Shown: positions 21,701-34,243 of the stretch, in pieces
Layout: the number at the start of each line of letters is the position of its first letter
Numbering within the stretch: the stretch's first letter is position 1
DNA from: Orbilia blumenaviensis
Lineage: Eukaryota > Ascomycota > Orbiliomycetes > Orbiliales > Orbiliaceae
Reading direction: 5' to 3'
Assembly: GCA_036872755.1 (NCBI GenBank)
Contig: JAVHNS010000009.1
Span: 930,001-994,000 of the forward strand
Length of the DNA: 64,000 nt
The notes under the pieces: generated by a model
Told to the model about the DNA's origin: nothing
Database searches by the model: none
Seen by the model: only the letters and a program-made list of their open reading frames with translations
Program-made: the position numbers and the translations under genes

Positions 21701-24700
21701 ACCTGGTCGAGTTGACCTAACATGCGATGTTCAGTTATGAATATTACTATTAGAAAGGCATCGGGGCTTAGTAACAAACATCATGTAAAATAGTTGTAGG
21801 CTTCAGAACCTGGAGACTAAAATTGTCAGCATTGCCGACACAAAGAAAGAGAATAGCTATGTACTAATAACAGTAATAGCATAGAACTTAGTGAAGGCTA
21901 TGGGCAGCTTGTACTACACCCCTAGTCGATCGCAATCGTGATATCAGATGATTCTCATACTATGCGAAATATGTTCACGATACCCGGCAAAATATATCGT
22001 GTCGCATCAATGAGAACTCGTGGTACTCTCCCGGGAACGTGCGCCCAAGATATCCAACCACCGGTGACGATCATCAAGCAAATGTAGCTAAGCTAATCTT
22101 CAGCTAATTCTGCATTTACTAGATGCCCGAGCTACTGTGAGTTTACATGAACATGAGATTACTGATCGGACCGATTGGACACGATCTCTAGGAATAAAGT
22201 TGAGCTATTCAACAACCCCATGATAATGATGCGGTTGCGCTGGGCTAGGGCGTCGCCATGCGCCAATTGCAACCAACCAGCGTCATTGTACAGTCACTTC
22301 CCTATCGGAACTCCGCTTTGATCTCGAATGACAACTTTGACAATTCCGACTCTGCGAAATTACGCCCACATACTTAGTAAACCTACGAGCATTTGACGCA
22401 TATCTAGATGCAGAGTTCTGGTCCATCCCGTCAGGAGCTAAGCAACCGTGTCTTGTTAGTCTGCCAGAATTGAACCGTCCACTAGCCAGTGACTAGACTT
22501 GCATAACACGAACCTTGTATTCGTTCAGTGGTTCGATAATTGGCCTTACAGGATTCAATCGGTCGCTCAAGGATCTGATGCCGTAGACAATCAGCCAAGA
22601 AGGAAAGAAAAGAATAGTTAGGCTTATCCATATACAAAAGATGAATCAATCTGATAGGGCACTTAGCTCAATCTAGCAAGAATTACTAAAGAACATTCTA
22701 GCTTGTTCCAAAAATGTCTTCGGGTTTCGGTTCACAGTTCAGCTCTACAGGGGTGACTCGCGATTCGCTCACGAACGGCCATTCCGGCCTGGCTGATCGG
22801 AAACTATGAAGGGCCGGAAAAGAAGCGACATTATCGCAATTAACGCAGACGTCGTCTCTGAAACTCTACTCTTTGCATTAGGGATCTAGACCATCCAAAC
22901 TAACGCCTGCCTTGATATCGCAAAATGCGGCTCTACACCGGTCATCACCTTGACATTTGTACATCCTTGGCGCAAGCTCCACTTCGATCCACCAAGTCTC
23001 CTCGGCAAAACATCCAATAAAAGCCCGTTATAAACCTGGAGCTTGCAATCTGACAGTTCCCAGCTTTTCTTGATATAGTCTAGTCTGCTGCAGCTGACGT
23101 CCGTGCGCGCACCGCCACCCTGGATCTGCTTGATATCATGACGAACATATATCCGACGCCTTTTCACGGAATCATCCAACGTCGCATAACTTGCTACTCC
23201 CAAGCCGATAAAACGAGAATTGCAGCGTATCCGTTTTATCACTTTCTGATGCTGACTGGTCGACTGGTTATGGCCCCAGATTTCAAGCCCTTGAAGCCAG
23301 ATTTACGATTTGTGTTTCCTCCACATATGATTCGCATTGCATTGAATTTGAATGCTGCCGTTTCGAAACAGCTAGGCCAAAATGAAGCTCTTATGATTAC
23401 CTTGCATTACTAGGGAAACGCTTCGAAGCTCCCGCTAAACCCTGAAATTGGGCCGGCGAAAAGGGTTTGAAGTTTTGCTTTTCATGAATTCACACGCGAC
23501 CAGTTTTTGTGGGAACTAGCTAGATTGTCATTGTCGGGGATTCCCTTCGCACTTTATGCTCGAGAGTTGTTGTTCGCATGTCGTAGCTTCCCTGTTCAAG
23601 CCCCCGCTTTGCGTGTATACAACGTACAGATTGCGCCCAAGGAAAAAAAAAAAAAAAATAGGTTTAATGCCAGGCGAACTGCTGGGTGCAGCCCGAGTTG
23701 ATGTATGACGGCCCTGTAAGACCGTTGTAACTGATTACAAGATTTAGCTCTGCTCTGGCCTATAATTAAGTGGATGTGGATGCAATGACAAACCCTAGTT
23801 AATACCATATTCGTCAGTAGTGCTGACATCCGAAACTACGCAACGGGCGACATCACCATTCCTGCCGAGCACATATACTATTTTCAGCAGCCATTTTCTT
23901 CATTCGTATAATTGCTATTGTGGTTTCGACAAAGAGGGAAATCTTGGATTCGTTCAAAATTTTATGCTATTTGTGTTTGACAATTGGGCTATTGGGGAAC
24001 GCCTGGCCACGGTGGGTCGTCGCCCGTCATATAGTAAGCGACGGACGTCCGAGGTTTACTGTAAGTTTTTAATGGTTCTCAGCTTAGGCCCACATGGAAT
24101 ATGAAAAAAGAAATTTTATTTTCTGTCTTGGGAGAGGCCTTGGTCTTGTAAGTTAAGAGAAAAAAGGAAGAACTTGGAACTAGTTGGGCTGCAGGAACCA
24201 CTACCCAGTGCACATATCCGGTCGACCCGACAGTGAGGTCCGCCAACATGAATGCGGTCTCCCTTCAGAGCCCCATAACTCAGCTGATGAGACCAATCAA
24301 ACATAAACTAATGACTGTTTTCCCGAAGTTTTCAAACATAACCACTACTAGTCTTAAAGATGCCTTACAGCCTGCATTAAATTTTGATTTCGCCCCCTCC
24401 ACGCAGTACCCGTGGTTTTGTGCACCCCCCACCCCCCCCTCTTACTTCCTAGGGCCCACACGCGGGACACCGGGGCATTTCCCGGGAAGAGTAATACAGA
24501 TATTGCGAAATGCGTTAGAGTGATCACCAGACTTCCCAAGCTTGCAAGAAGAAAATCTCCCAGTGTGCGCTCTGATTCTAAGTATCTTCACGATCTCACG
24601 ACTCCATCTCCGTGACTCACGCCGACTCACGTCCATAACCTTGGTCCCGCAGAGGTACCCGGAAGTACATCTGGGGTTCTATTGGGACCATGTTCTACTC

Positions 24701-25268
24701 CAGAATGCAAACCCCCCCGTATGTTAGCCGTGATACTAACCTTTCTAGCGGCTTGCTGATAGCTCTTTGCATGAGAAGGACATTCGCTGGGACTCTACTT
24801 CGCCCCAGCAAGTAACATAAATTGTAGACATCATGCCTTCAGGTGAATGACTTCGGACTGTCCTGATTATAAAGATGGTCATGACACCACCACGGCAGAC
24901 ACATGCATCATCATTAGACATCAATCGAATCAGCCTACAGCATAGCATACAAGCCCCAATCAAACATCGTTCGCCGCCCACCCTCGCCTCTAGGCCCACA
25001 GAATCGCCATATATAATTAAGATCGATATCTTCTAGATATATAAAACATCTACGGTTTCCACCCCAGGTTCGCTATTCCCATCTAACAAGCACCATAGTC
25101 CCACTTATGATACCAATTTACGATTTATTGACCCTGTACCATATTACGATATTCCTTCACATATACCCCTAAAGATATCTCCTTTATACATACCCATAAC
25201 ATATTACATAAAATTTCTACATACGTACACCTTGTCGGATAGGAGGGAATTGCGAATCATTTCTAATC

Positions 25269-26555
25269 ATGTCTTATGACGATAGCTCTCGAGAAGGGAG
25301 AGATAAATCCCGGCGTTCTTCAATACAGTTCGTTCATTATAACGCACCTGACGTTAGTCGGGCTCAGACACCTGCTATACCACCAATAGGAAAACTAGGC
25401 TGGGGACCAGTTGATTCGAAAATAAAATATTCCAACATGAGACGAACTTCTTACGGCAGCCAACACGCCTTCCAGAATACGACACAGGAGTCGTATGGAT
25501 ACGAGGGAAGCTACGAAGGAGGATACGAAGGAGGGTATGAGGACGGCTACAATCGCAGGCGAAACCGTGAATATCAGCGCAGTGATTTGGACGCGCTAGC
25601 TGAAATCGAGCCCTATACAACTTTGGTTGACTACCTAACGTCTCGAAATCCTCCAATCTTGGGCCCAATGGAAAGCGCCAACCTGCGGCGAAGAAATGCA
25701 AAATCGCCGGACTATGCATTTATTTGGTGGGACGTCAGGAACACTCGACACTGGAATACTTTTAACCTCCAGACTATCCTTGCTACGCCGGATCTTGATC
25801 GACTCTTACGAATGCCAATCCCCCAAGCCGAACTTCCAGAGCCTTTCGTTGATGACGATGTTTTACAACAAGGTGACAGGATTGCATTTTTGACGATCGT
25901 GAGAGATTACTTTTGCACCAAAGTTACTGCAGCTCTCTCTCAGTCAATCGGCACGCGCAGCCACCAATCTCTCTCTATGGTCTTAGGCTCGGAGCTTGGA
26001 TCAAGCGCTGATATTGCTGGTGTATATCAGTCACCATCTCGACCAAATGGCCAGATCAGAGTAGCTGGGTTTGTCAAATCCTGTAGGGAATGGAACACAA
26101 TGATGCAAGCAGGTGGGGATGAGAAACGAAGAGAATTTCTTCAAGTTCTATCCCAACTACAGCGATATATGCGCGAGCATAACACGAGATACGGTTATGT
26201 GCTCACTGAACAAGAACTTGTGTGTGTTCGCCTTGCTACCGATGCTGAGAACCGGCCAATTTTCGGATGTTTAGATATCGCGAATGCAATTCAATGGAAT
26301 CAACATGGCTCGAATCGCCTCACCATTTGCCTCGCACTGTGGTTCCTACATTTTCTTGCGAAACGGGACCCTCTACCAGACTGGGCTGGTTGGGAAATTC
26401 CTGTACCTTCGGCAGAAGATTGCTCGCGAAGATACTGTATGGCCAAAGACCCGTGGGTACCTGATCCAAAATACGACGAAGTTGAACTCGCCAGGGTGAA
26501 ACGAGGTTGGGGTGAAGCGGACGAACCATATGCATATGGTGAGACTTTCCGCTGA
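25269..26555 (+). CDS. Fungal hypothetical protein, single exon, 428 aa
   Basis: I recognise the general character (an ascomycete-type uncharacterised protein) but no named family. The N-terminal 110 residues are polar and disordered, with a Tyr/Gly/Glu repeat (SYEGGYEGGYEDGYNRRR). From about 115 to 400 the protein is globular. It includes a Trp-rich stretch (FIWWDVRNTRHW), a helical block and YMREHNTRYGYVLTEQELVCVRL, then LTICLALWFLHFLAKRD. The 'RYGYVLTxxELVCVR' pattern resembles proteins distantly linked to fungal kinase-like (FunK1) folds, but no catalytic motifs are visible and I do not assign activity. The single exon, normal codon use and ATG 12 bases after a stop support the start. The 5' flank is rich in TA and short pyrimidine stretches. 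Confidence 0.83.
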   Translation: MSYDDSSREGRDKSRRSSIQFVHYNAPDVSRAQTPAIPPIGKLGWGPVDSKIKYSNMRRTSYGSQHAFQNTTQESYGYEGSYEGGYEGGYEDGYNRRRNREYQRSDLDALAEIEPYTTLVDYLTSRNPPILGPMESANLRRRNAKSPDYAFIWWDVRNTRHWNTFNLQTILATPDLDRLLRMPIPQAELPEPFVDDDVLQQGDRIAFLTIVRDYFCTKVTAALSQSIGTRSHQSLSMVLGSELGSSADIAGVYQSPSRPNGQIRVAGFVKSCREWNTMMQAGGDEKRREFLQVLSQLQRYMREHNTRYGYVLTEQELVCVRLATDAENRPIFGCLDIANAIQWNQHGSNRLTICLALWFLHFLAKRDPLPDWAGWEIPVPSAEDCSRRYCMAKDPWVPDPKYDEVELARVKRGWGEADEPYAYGETFR

Positions 26556-26810
26556 GTGGCTTGAAGTATCAGCATTTGGCGGAGTCTTCCAATCCCCCTC
26601 CCGTATTTCATATCTTCATCTATCGTTTAAGGTTCCGGGTTACTTCAAATCCTTCCTTTTCATCAATTGACGCTACCTTTTCTCATTTTCTCATTTTCTC
26701 ATTCTTCCATTTAGTTGTCTTGTTTCTGAACTGTTCTTTCTTTCATTCTACATTTTCGCAACTTTCCTGTATGATTCATACCCTATGAGCATTTCCTAGC
26801 TAGCCTCTGC

Positions 26811-26838
26811 TTTTTTTTTTTTTTTTTTTTTTTTTTTT
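26811..26838 (+). repeat. Poly(T) tract, 28 bases
   Basis: An uninterrupted T28 run about 255 bases after the stop of the 428-aa gene, possibly in or just beyond its 3' untranslated region. Confidence 0.9.
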
Positions 26839-29406
26839 GTCATTTTCTATTCCCTGCAACATTGGCTGCCAGTTGACTTTCTCTTGACTTTTCGTCATTC
26901 GGAACTTTGTTGCGGGTTTGTTCTACTTACTATTTTAGCAGCGCACACGAGCATATAGACTAAGTGGTTCTTACGGAGCCTGTTCTCTAGTTTCCTATTT
27001 GCATGCATGCGAAGGACTGTTCCAGGGCACCTTGCTAACCTTTTTTTACATCGTCCGGTTTTCTCCAGCAATTTTAGCGGCATTGCGTATACTGACAAGG
27101 CTCAGATGATTTTGATGCATAGAGGAAGGATAGCATGTCATGAGTTCATTGCATTAAAAGGTTGTGGTTATGCGTGTGGGTTTTGTTTCTTTCATTCGAG
27201 CTCAGGGTGCTGCCCGGTTTGCCGCCCCATATTGTTAACTGTCCCCATTATCCTGTTCTCTCTCTCTCTCTCTTTTTTTTTCATTTCTTTCCCCTCGTTT
27301 CGTATTGGAATGTACTTCGATAGCCACTTATGCACCCAATCATATACAAATATCTTCTCTTTTAAGCTTGCGGCTCACTCTCCACATTTTGGCGAAGTTT
27401 CCCGTGAAATGCCGTATTAACTTTGCGCGGTATTTGATAATCTACTGGACTGGATCCTTTCGCTCTCCTCTAGGATTGTGGTAAAATGTTGAAAATCTCG
27501 TGTTGTTCAGCCAAACCAGGATACCGATTAGGGACGGGATCCCCACCACTTTTGCGTATCTGCCGGGTTCAGAACAGGGGTCCAATCGGCATTTGGTTGG
27601 TTGGCGAAGCCATTTCAATGGTTTAGGTCATTTACGGTATCATTGTGACCAATTGGATCTGTGTTCTTCAAAATATCCTGCCTAAAAATCACGAAACGCC
27701 ATCAGTCATCTGCTTCATATTTTGGCTAACGCAAGCACTCAGAGACCATGATACCTGCCCTGCTCATCTCGCTCAATATTTCCTATGATGTCGGCTTGCA
27801 GATTCCAGACGCAAACCCTTACACAGCAAGTCCTTGGTCATAAACTGAGAGACTGCCACTTGCCACTGGCTCCTAGCTAGGCCTTCAAGTTCGCTCTATC
27901 TCAAAGGCTAGTGGCCATTTAGTCCAGGCATCTGCACGGATCCGCAGAACTTAGTCTTCAAGAGCGAAAAACCGCCCATGCTCTAGCTGAACAATGGGCT
28001 AGAATAAAGAAACAAAAAGGTTTCAAGCGGCGATATCACTAATTCAAGAGCATTACAGGTGCTTGCAAGACGCATAACTGTAAGCGAATATGCGGCCGTG
28101 GTACTCGAGTAATGGGTGCGGCCTTCGTTGAATTCGGAGCTTCAACTTCAGATGTTTCGACATCCATTTCAAATTTCAAATTGTTACACAGCTGCAGTGT
28201 TTCTGACCCCTGACCCCGGTATAGCCCGGCGAAAACAACACTGTTTCCTACTGGTCAGTATTCGTGGCGGGGCCGTGCAAGGCGTACTCCAGGCCCAACA
28301 TAGATCCTTCCCCAAGCTTCTCCCGGTATCGTTCTCATCACTATCTTTCTACCCTGTGGAGTCACATATTATTTTTATACCAGAGGTGGATCCGGGATTA
28401 AGACTTCTGGCAGCTGAATGAACACTGCACATAGGCCTGCCATACATCGTCTCCAAATTTTCGGTAACCTCGGAACATTTCAACCCTGCAAAACTTCCTG
28501 TGACGATCCTCCTTTGGGCTACCGTGAAACATGCATCAAGATAGAGTCTGCACAACGCATTGAGGCGAAACTTGTAGAAAGCTCGTCAGGATTCGCGAAT
28601 TCATATTCGCAGCGAACGTTCTATCTCAGTATCCTTAATGCTAGGCAGCTGAATACAGTGCGGCGACAAAACCAATTGTCGGAGTCATTTCTAGCGTCTA
28701 AAATCGATATGCTTGGCTCCCGAGCAAAATGAAGGTCAGCGACTAGTTTGCCTTTACCCCGGCAAAGCCGTGGTGAACACGTAAGAAAAACGGAAAGCAG
28801 AACTTTGGACTGCTAACGAAAGCCTCGCAAGTCGGGTCAACGTGACTCGGGAACCAAGCGGAACCCTATTCTATTCTCGGGTTTTGCGAGCGGGCCTGGA
28901 ACTCGGCCCAACAATCTCGCCAGATATCGGATTTCGAACTGAGTACGTATACATTTTCGAATTTTCATCGCTTGCATACTCGTCAACGTGCAGCATGCGC
29001 CAGCCTAGAGCTCCAATCGGGCACAGCGACAACCTAGGTTCTGAAGTAGCCGGAGAACGGCGCATTACGACGTTTGCACCAAGCCTGCAGTCGATAAACC
29101 TCTCATGACAATCGTTGCACGTGCGATACCATCAGGTCACGCTTTTCAGGCCTGGAAGGAACCGTCTCAAAGTGCATGAGGGCATGATCCAGATTTAATA
29201 CAATTCGATATACAGCAGCAGAATCTGACGTGAGGTTAAGACTTCACTGCCCAAGGCGGCTAGCCTAAATATGCAGACATGAATTCTGCCCGGTTAGACC
29301 CCGGTATCCAGGTTGACCCGAGGCCCGGTACCCCGAGTCATGCTCTGATCGCACTAGGTAATTTTAGGTAATAAATCCTCTCTTGCAACGTCTCTCCTGT
29401 GTTGGG

Positions 29407-29529
29407 ATGAGGCTGAAAGCCATAATCTCGGAAACGGGCGATCTTATAAGATCAATCGACTATAGCCCCACAAAGAGGCAAACGCCTCTGCACTGGGCGT
29501 GTCAGCAACATCTTATAATGTGTCACTGA
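29407..29529 (+). pseudogene. Ankyrin-repeat-like fragment
   Basis: A 41-codon frame containing KRQTPLHWACQQH, which matches the ankyrin consensus TPLHxAC, preceded by a helical LKAIISETGDLIRSID. It ends at a TGA after one repeat, and no further repeats are found on either side in the same frame, so it is read as a remnant. Fungal ankyrin proteins normally have many repeats. It could also be one exon of an unmodelled gene. Confidence 0.35.
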
Positions 29530-32500
29530 CTAAGGTTTCCCGTGCTATTGTTGCTGGTATTACTAAAGTTGGCCGAGCCGGCGGAGGCATCCGGAAGCAT
29601 CCATGGAGCATTATATTATATTGACGTTGCGGCAGTTCCAACAATTAATATTATCACCACACAATTGCACAATCCTTTTGACTTCGTAACGTTGGGCTGA
29701 AATAATTTGAGATATTGAGATTAGGCGAATAGGATCAGAGGTTTTTCGCCTCATGGGAGTTTGCGCCATACCCCTGCACTTGGATTGGTATCCGGCCTGC
29801 GTGTTACATCTCATAATTCCATATACCCTATCCGTCAACGCGGGCAAGTAGCTCGGACCCGTATTACTAAACTTTCCCTGCGGCTACAACTTCATTCTCT
29901 AAGGGTTATATAATCTGAGGGATTTCGATCGATTTCCGTCTCGAGTTGACATTTTTCAGAGGCAAATGGCCAAATCTAAGCAATCAGGCAACGATCGTTC
30001 TTCATGCGAATGTACCTGATTTGTCCGATGCTGTGATTACAGTTAACGTCCAAGGCTCATTTTCCGAAGGCGAGGCGCCGCTTCATGCAATGACAAGTGA
30101 GTATCCCAAACCCACTGAAATTTGAGAATGATTTACTTATTTGATTGCCAACCAGGGCGCTACATGCTGCAGCCTTTCTCTGTGAGTCGGAATCTCATTG
30201 AGAATGTCTTTGGAATAGCACTATGGCCACTCAATTGGCTACTTTTGAGAATACACAACCCACTGACGTCGCGTTGGAACAAAAAGCCATCTTTCGATAT
30301 TTGGGTCCCCCCACTTGTAATATATTTTAGGTTTTCAGTAATGTTGGGGCAAAACCGCTGCCATTCCCTCTACGGCGCCATAGCTAAACCCTTGTTTCCG
30401 TTTGACCGTAGCCATAGATGGGCCGCGGGCTTTATCTTAATGCCCTACAATTATGATATTAGTGACCCGGACCCGAGGAACTTGAGGCAATAGATGTCTA
30501 CACACTGATACTATCAGGTACACTATCAGGTACCCGAGAACCTGGGCATGGGTATTTATCCCGCGGCCGAACCTGGCCTGCACACCGCAGCCAGGCTACG
30601 ACGTGTCCCCAACCCTAAGACAGAAAGACAAGGACGCCGGACCCAGACACCATGTTTGTAACACTAAGGAAATGCACGCACCTCAATCGGAGTCGCATAT
30701 ATGCATATGCTATCCCACATATATGACATGTATATATCCCGATTGGCTTACCAAATGGTCAAACCCTTAAGGCCGGGGCAAGCTAGTTTATGTCGAAACA
30801 GCTTGTTTCGGCTATCCATTGCCCAATCCAACCCAATCCTGCCCATTTTAGGAACTTGAAGACATCGTATCCATGTACAGCTAGTCAGATTACGAATTGT
30901 CCCATCTACTAACCCCGTCTTGTCTTATAGGCTGTGCCCAAAGTAACCTCATGATCACCATATGGATCTCTGTTCTCGACTTTTTGTCACCAATCGCAGA
31001 TGTAGGTTAAGGAAATGCCATGTGCATATGTGAAACGTCCTTAATCTATCGATCAAATGATCAAATTCGATATCGATTTGTGACCTAGCCGACCTCCTAG
31101 AATCCAGTAGTGACAGATCTCTCAGATTCCCAAGGCTAAATTCAGCTGTGCCGCATTTCTATCTGTCATAATTCTACATGTAACAGGGGTGTATCTATAG
31201 AATTTGCGAGGTGTAGCTTTGGCTAATCGTCAACAGGTCAGGCGTACTCATAGTGTGCTTTCAATTGACACCCCCACGCCTTGCCAATAGACTTCGTTAT
31301 CTCCATCGCAGTGGAATGACTTGGCTGAATCGCCCATTTCGTGTGTTGGTTCACTCTTTTCCTTGAAACTAGATATAGGGTGCCCTTATAAGTAGGGATT
31401 GTACGTTGTGAGAACCTATGCGTGTACAACCATATATGTACGCATCCAGTTTACTGCTGTCAGATAAATATTGGTTGTATATGTGCCTTGAATCAATTGA
31501 CTACCGGGCCGACCAATAACGAAATCATGCGCCCGAGTGATTACTACTGACTTTTTACCCGTTACCCCGCAAAAACGCTTGAGCCTTTCGATATTTTTTA
31601 CCATCAGATCCAATGAATTTGACAAAGTAAGGAGCCCCCCACGGCCAACGTCCGTCCCAACAACCCAGCTTACGGTAGTGATTACTAAACTCCTCATATT
31701 TACCGGATGAGCCCGCCAGAGTTCCGAACTGGCGGTTCCGTTAGGAGTAAGGTTCATATTAGGTCAAAACTAAATTATAAACTGGCCCTGATTGCTGAAT
31801 CTAAGTCCGACTATTTTGCGCCTGTATTAGCTACTCTCGATTGTAACATTTAAGTTGGGTATTTTGACCGAGTAGCTAATATTGCCGCTCATTTAAACGT
31901 TTACGTACCCAAAGTGCGAGGTGTGATGCCAGAATGGATCTAATAATACTATAATCGAATTGATTCCTAATATGCCGGTTATAACGTTAGGGGAATATTT
32001 TCTAAAGACGAGTGATTAACTATTCCGTCACTCGCGTATAACCCGTATCTCCAGTGTAGTGTCGTCGCATATACCCGAGCTTCAAGGTTTAGCTAGGTGT
32101 GGAACTTCGAAATCAAACTCCACTAGGGCCGGCCCAAAATACATCATGCAGGCCCTTCGAAATGTAAATGACACGAGGAAACCACTGCCCTGAAGTCCCA
32201 GGTTGTAAATTTGGCGATGTCAAACGATGAACCCGAGCCGAGCTGTGTATTCTTATCTCACCGTCTCGTATTCTCCGGCTAAAATAACTGAGGAAGTTTG
32301 CCCTGGGAACTGTGTATCTACTCATACCCCAGGCATAGTCTGGCCTCGCACCCCATGTCCTTAATTTCTTCCCTTCGGCACGCGCCTGGGGCTTTCCATG
32401 GCCCTATAAAGCTTAGATAATATAACCCTGTGATCCCTGAACCTAGGAGATGTCATCCGCATTGTCTAAGCTCTTCAGAGCTTATCTAATTTTTTTGATT

Positions 32501-34243
32501 GTTTCCCATCGATGGCCGGCCAAAACCTGGTCTGCAGCGATGCCCCAGCCGGCGTCCGTTCCGTAGCTGAAATTAATCCCGTTGCAGCTCTACACGCAGT
32601 AAAAGTCTTAGACCTTCCCTCCTTCGCCACATTTGTCCCATCTATAGCTATAAGATGCCCTCGATTTTCTATATATTCTGATTCTATAGGCCTATATCCT
32701 ACGGTAGCATGGCAGCCGCACTGTTACACACCCCGCAGACACAACCAATCGACATTACAATAACTTACAACTTACACTGATTCCAATGGGAACCGAGGCC
32801 CAATGAATCCTTCTCCTTGAATGGCACAGGATGACAGCATAATACTGAAATTAATACCTTGATATCGTCGTAATGTATCCCTGTCAAGGGTTTTACATTC
32901 ACAGATACAACGCAAACAAAAGGTCACCCGCCGCACCTTCGCTTATAGTGACTGGATGGTGCAGAGGTTATTAATTTTCTCGAATTACACATTCCTTGTA
33001 ATTCATGTTTCTCTAACCATATCTACAGAGGTATATGTGTTCGCGTTTGTTTTTTTCTGAAATGATACATAGTCGCCGAGCAGATACACCTAACCATTGC
33101 TCGGACGTCCCAATGTGAAGGATCCCCTGAGGGCAGGGTCTCTATATACTTATCATTTACCATGTCTTTTGCCATTTCAGAGACATATTCGCAGTTGGAA
33201 TGACATCATGGCTGAATCTAGACACCTGCAGATGCGAGGTCCGTGTACAAGGCCAGGAATCTAGATTAATTTGCAGATGTCAAGAACGCAGGAGCCCGAC
33301 TCAACCTCGTGCCTGGGGGAGCACGGAAACTCCTTCGCATCTCGATCTGAAAGAGAAAAAAGGGCTCGTATCACATAAAAACACTAATTCTGTACCCCCG
33401 CAATTGAGTTTATCACTTTTATGAGGTTTTTATGTGTTCTGCTGGTGCTAGAGCCCTATCATGTGCTTAAGGCAAAGAGAGCGCAAAACCCGCGTACACG
33501 TATACTCTTCTGCAACCACTTACGCATGACTGGTTTCTCTAGAAGCTAGGCAGCATACATGGCCACTTCAGTGGGTCTATTTTCGATGACATACTGCCTA
33601 AAATACACTGGTCGAGTTTTGTAAACTGGCGGTAATATGATTGCATCCATTGCCCATAGACTAAAAATTTTATATTTTTTAATTCACATTGGCTCGAAAT
33701 CCAACATAAAATATTCGATGCCAAGACCTACATAAAGTACTTAAATTAACACAGTTGTGAAATTTGCGGCAGAGTTTGGGACAAATAGTTAATGGTTATG
33801 CAACAACACTAGCCCGCCTCGAAGCGCGAAGGCCCGCTAATGCATTAGAGCAGGCAGACTTCATACACTCAGAAGATATATTGATAGTTACGACCTCACG
33901 GTCTGTAACCGCTACGGTATCGATACATCTTAGGGCGCTAGATAAAAACGGTACTTTGTTGTGTACCAGATCTACTGGTATACCTAGGTTAGCCGTTCTA
34001 GATCACACTACAAGTACTTACCTACCAGATCTCTACGAACCTACAAAATCTAGAAGTCATAGCCATCAAGACCAATTAGCGTTCGAATTCATTCATAAAA
34101 ACCATAAACACTATTCTTATGACAATTTTACCATAAACTCCACCCCTATGCCGTATGCTATATTTTTATTGTAAAAATTATCCAGGGCCATGATAACAAT
34201 CATACTTCCATGATAACCATCAACTCGCACAGGAAGCTATCCC

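Larger units (their letters stand above)
18064..25268. other. 7.2 kb gene desert with possible decayed coding scraps
   Basis: No intact gene is supportable. Apart from a TATA box at the left edge and a 28-base poly(A) run, the notable items are a protein-like open frame at 20664-20876 and a possible cyanovirin-type remnant at 22863-23242, both treated as findings. I saw no long terminal repeats, terminal inverted repeats or reverse-transcriptase, integrase or transposase motifs in any frame. Confidence 0.5.
26556..34243. other. 7.7 kb gene desert with decayed coding fragments
   Basis: No intact gene. It contains T- and CT-rich sequence near 26.6-27.3 kb, coding-like scraps near 27.9 and 29.9-30.5 kb, an ankyrin-like fragment at 29407-29529, and an ATG-less open frame at 33764-34174. 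None carries transposase or polymerase motifs. Long non-coding blocks of this kind usually hold degraded repeats, but I cannot prove that here. Confidence 0.5.
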
